Shown here piece after piece: positions 63,001-64,000 of a stretch of DNA of 64,000 nt. The notes below the pieces were generated by a model. It saw nothing but the letters and a program-made list of their open reading frames with translations. It did not search any database and was not told where the DNA came from. Both the position numbers and the translations under genes were made by a program. The first letter of the stretch is position 1. Every line of letters begins with the position of its first letter. The DNA is from Diabrotica undecimpunctata (Eukaryota; Arthropoda; Insecta; Coleoptera; Chrysomelidae): assembly GCF_040954645.1 (NCBI RefSeq), contig NC_092806.1, forward strand, positions 30,653,644-30,717,643, read 5' to 3'.

Positions 63001-63662
63001 TACAGTTTGCTATGAAAATATGAAAAGAGAACATGGAGGAGAATATGCCATTAAGAAAACTAAGCAGACTTTGTATAAGTGTGATAATTGTGAGTTTTTT
63101 ATGTCAAGTGCTTTTAAGTAAAACACACATCTATAAAAATTTAATGTGTAAAAAACTGTATATGGTTTATAACTTACATACATTCTAAAAAATTCACTTT
63201 AATTAGATTTTTGTAAAAAGTCATGATATACTAGAAATTAGCTGCCTAATTTTCAGCTATTACGATATTCATTTTCATTTCAAACAGCAGGCTAATTTCA
63301 GTAATCTGACTACAGGGCCATGTACAAATCATATGTGTATCAATAATGTATAATCTGTGAAGTAAATTCGTGTTACAGAGCATACAATCTCAAGTCTGTG
63401 GAATTATATTTAACTCACATAACGCCTTGTCCAAACAGGGTGTGAGTTACATAAAACTCACATGGAGTTTAATGTGTTAAAATAAATATATTTGATTCAC
63501 CATTTATTAAAAATACATAGAGAGAGTTTAAGTGACCTAAACCACTAAGCAACCAACCAGCAACCTAATTAAAAGAATAGTAGAAAAGAACATCCAACTC
63601 CCTGTTAATATCCTCTTTCTAGTGTCACTAAATGAAAAAAAAAACATAATTACCTTTGCCAT
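53725..63662 (-). CDS. HP1-like protein with two chromodomains, four exons
   Basis: Exons in order: 63654-63662, 61349-61420, 54110-54328, 53725-54045; total 621 nt (206 residues plus stop), phases all zero, GT-AG introns of 2.2 kb, 7 kb and 64 bp. Residues 1-27 are a Lys-rich start (MAKKTKKSK) and an acidic run, as in HP1. Chromodomain 1 (about 26-70): cage residues Y26, W47 and Y50 present, so it should bind methylated histone tails (inference). Chromodomain 2 (about 99-145): the cage reads F99, W121, F124. The tail is basic, with no chromoshadow domain before the stop. HP1 proteins normally have a chromodomain plus a chromoshadow, so this is a divergent member. Exon 1 is only 9 nt and is the least certain part. 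Confidence 0.8.
54110..54328 (-). CDS. Chromodomain gene exon 3: chromodomain 1
   Basis: 73 codons: VEKVLDDKMIAGVRHYLIRW, KGYGQDDDTWEPEDTLNCPD, then a Lys-rich and acidic linker ending DFE. Acceptor TTTTTAG, donor GTATAT. Confidence 0.95.
54581..55196 (+). mobile_element. GC-rich SINE-like element, copy 2
   Basis: 616 bp, flanked by a perfect 14-bp duplication TGGGAGACACATGT (54567-54580, 55197-55210). It is copy 1 inverted: both share TTCGGCTCG, GGAGATAAGAATAC, GTCGTAAGAGGCGACTAATG and AGGGCACAAAGC ends. It lies in intron 2 of the chromodomain gene. A shared open segment covers about 45 codons (RHVPARRFKSGRGEILGG). Confidence 0.85.
55290..55520 (+). pseudogene. Transposon-derived fragment with KPRKxQCDxC motif
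   Basis: Plus strand: FLKKILQNQLKQKNIKLYRP then RKGQCDICVGHTIGNI. The (R/K)PRKxQCDxC pattern is common in insect transposon-encoded proteins of unassigned type. The flanking coding sequence is lost. Confidence 0.5.
55560..56030 (+). pseudogene. LINE RNase H domain, I/R1-like
   Basis: 55790-56030 in broken frames: VWVPDHEGVHGND (RNase H motif around the catalytic His/Asp), AKQGSREAFVGPKPFCGI, NEVEKWLIRNHQKKWRAT. RNase H is present only in I-, R1- and related LINE clades. A 22-bp local duplication (55756-55777, 55783-55804) lies just upstream of the motif. Confidence 0.75.
56030..57000. repeat. AT-rich, with a diverged duplication and palindromes
   Basis: 56366-56485 and 56702-56824 are diverged direct copies of about 120 bp (both hold AAATAGTACTTAA and TGATTTTATATCTAAAT). 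Between them are a perfect 22-bp palindrome (56522-56543) and a 10-bp inverted pair GTGATTCATG/CATGAATCAC (56641-56682). Confidence 0.65.
57000..58490 (+). other. Possible non-coding spliced segments
   Basis: Splice-like junctions on the plus strand: AAATCCAG|GTAACT near 57667, TTTTTAG|GAAGG near 58195, ATTCAT|GTAAGT near 58303 and TTTTGTAG near 58333. The stretches between them have no long frame. Could be a non-coding RNA or UTR exons, or chance. Confidence 0.25.
58490..60365. other. Non-coding intron DNA
   Basis: AT-rich; short open frames without known motifs. Nothing else supported. Confidence 0.4.
60370..60690 (-). pseudogene. hAT transposase scrap
   Basis: Minus-strand frames: EASFVIAWNIALAQRLYGEA, then ADITDLPQLAVFVRFVS, matching the pre-RNase H region of hAT transposases (ALDESTDITDTAQLxxFxR). 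The Asp-bearing core is partly kept. A third, short hAT remnant in the window. Confidence 0.65.
60915..61125. repeat. Paired GGCCA-TTGGCC palindromic repeats
   Basis: GGGCCAGTTTGGCCC at about 60931-60945 and GGGGCCAAATTGGCCCC at about 61104-61120 follow similar ATAAC-rich lead-ins. They could be subterminal repeats of a DNA transposon; its coding part is not adjacent. Confidence 0.45.
61141..61272. mobile_element. Small MITE, 132 bp
   Basis: Inverted arms of about 36 bp (61141-61176 and 61237-61272, beginning TTCATTCAAAAC) around a short centre; no coding capacity. It sits just downstream of exon 2 of the chromodomain gene, in intron 2. Confidence 0.7.
61349..61420 (-). CDS. Chromodomain gene exon 2
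   Basis: Acceptor TTTCCAG, donor GTATTT. 24 codons: basic start, then DEEEDGEGDDETQYE; the Tyr near the end begins the aromatic cage of chromodomain 1. Confidence 0.8.
61843..62414. mobile_element. MITE with about 100-bp inverted ends
   Basis: 61846-61945 and 62312-62410 are inverted copies (shared TTTGACAGTT, ATGAGATATTACAA, GGGATTCATCAA). Non-coding AT-rich centre. It adjoins, and may interrupt, the piggyBac remnant to the right. Confidence 0.75.
62415..63120 (+). pseudogene. piggyBac-like transposase, C-terminal half
   Basis: Plus strand: DNFYTRV near 62425 (the TDNFYTS block), then ORF 62635-62946 with TDYNNYKAFIDISGQLKYSN (usual VDxSDQ: the D is kept), KWYCKLLTGSAMTNAFILYK and FREEVSLKLF; then in another frame MCTVCYENMKREHGGEYAIK, LYKCDNCEFFMSSAFK, the Cys-rich C-terminal finger. 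Stops at 62601 and 62944 break it. It lies in intron 1 of the chromodomain gene, on the opposite strand. Confidence 0.8.
63130..63650. other. Rest of intron 1
   Basis: AT-rich, nothing recognised. Confidence 0.5.
63654..63662 (-). CDS. Chromodomain gene exon 1
   Basis: ATG GCA AAG then donor GTAATT. Joined to exon 2 it gives MAKKTKKSK, close to the MGKK start of HP1. Short, so support is indirect. Confidence 0.55.
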
Positions 63663-64000
63663 CAATTTAATATGAAGTAAATAATTAATTACAATTCCTA
63701 ACTACTAAATTTATCCATGTTTTCTATCTTGGGTCATACCAATATTTATCCCCTTCACAAACATATCTTTTCTCCTACTGGGACAGTAGTTAGACAATAA
63801 CTGACCTTCACCTATTTGTTTGAAGAATACTACTCTTGGTAATATTTCATAATATTTCAGTGTTTAATGCACCCTAAACATCTTAATATCTAGTTTGGGA
63901 TGACTTCTAGACGCATTCATTTTTTATTGTTCTCTTTTCTTTGCTTGAATTGCTTCAATTCTATCATTCTAACTCTACTGCAATGATCTCAGCTTATTTC
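63663..64000. other. Upstream flank of the chromodomain gene
   Basis: Contains the expected 5' UTR or promoter if exon 1 is right; no TATA or other element could be supported. Confidence 0.35.

Overview
The window reads as nuclear DNA of an insect. It is strongly AT-rich, its genes are split by GT-AG introns, and almost everything between the exons is decayed transposable elements of families typical of arthropods: RTE-, CR1- and Jockey/I-like LINEs, Penelope-like elements, hAT, mariner/Tc1, pogo and piggyBac elements, Gypsy scraps and MITEs. A large, repeat-rich beetle genome would fit, but the species cannot be named from this sequence.

Two host genes can be assembled exon by exon, both on the minus strand. 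The first is a secreted S1-family (chymotrypsin-like) serine protease in seven exons from 44529 down to 29256. It has 244 codons with consistent splice phases, a signal peptide, an R|VVNG activation site and an intact His-Asp-Ser triad. The second is an HP1-like chromatin protein in four exons from 63662 down to 53725. It has 206 codons and carries two chromodomains with no recognisable chromoshadow domain. The introns of both genes hold nested transposons.

Layout. 1-527: two copies of a repeat 401 bp apart, each with a hammerhead ribozyme core, arranged like a retrozyme. 0.8-2.6 kb: hAT remnant (-). 3.0-7.4 kb: LINE piece, small mariner with TIRs, Gypsy RT scrap, Penelope-like piece. 8.3-16.2 kb: CR1-like LINE followed by more LINE remnants. 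18.17-20.53 kb: whole hAT with perfect 17-bp TIRs and a perfect 8-bp target duplication. 21.2-23.5 kb: LINE (-). 27.1-28.9 kb: piggyBac and LINE scraps. 29.26-44.53 kb: the protease gene; its introns contain a Penelope-like element, a 2-kb foldback element with a nested LINE piece, a GC-rich SINE-like insertion inside a LINE, and a DDE transposon with roughly 400-bp TIRs that itself holds a LINE. 45.1-53.5 kb: LINE, pogo, Gypsy-like and LINE remnants plus a possible LTR. 53.7-63.7 kb: the chromodomain gene; its introns contain a second SINE-like copy, RNase H, hAT and piggyBac scraps and two MITEs.

No tRNA, rRNA or CRISPR was found. Exon models come from reading frames, splice signals and family motifs only; no search or transcript data were used.
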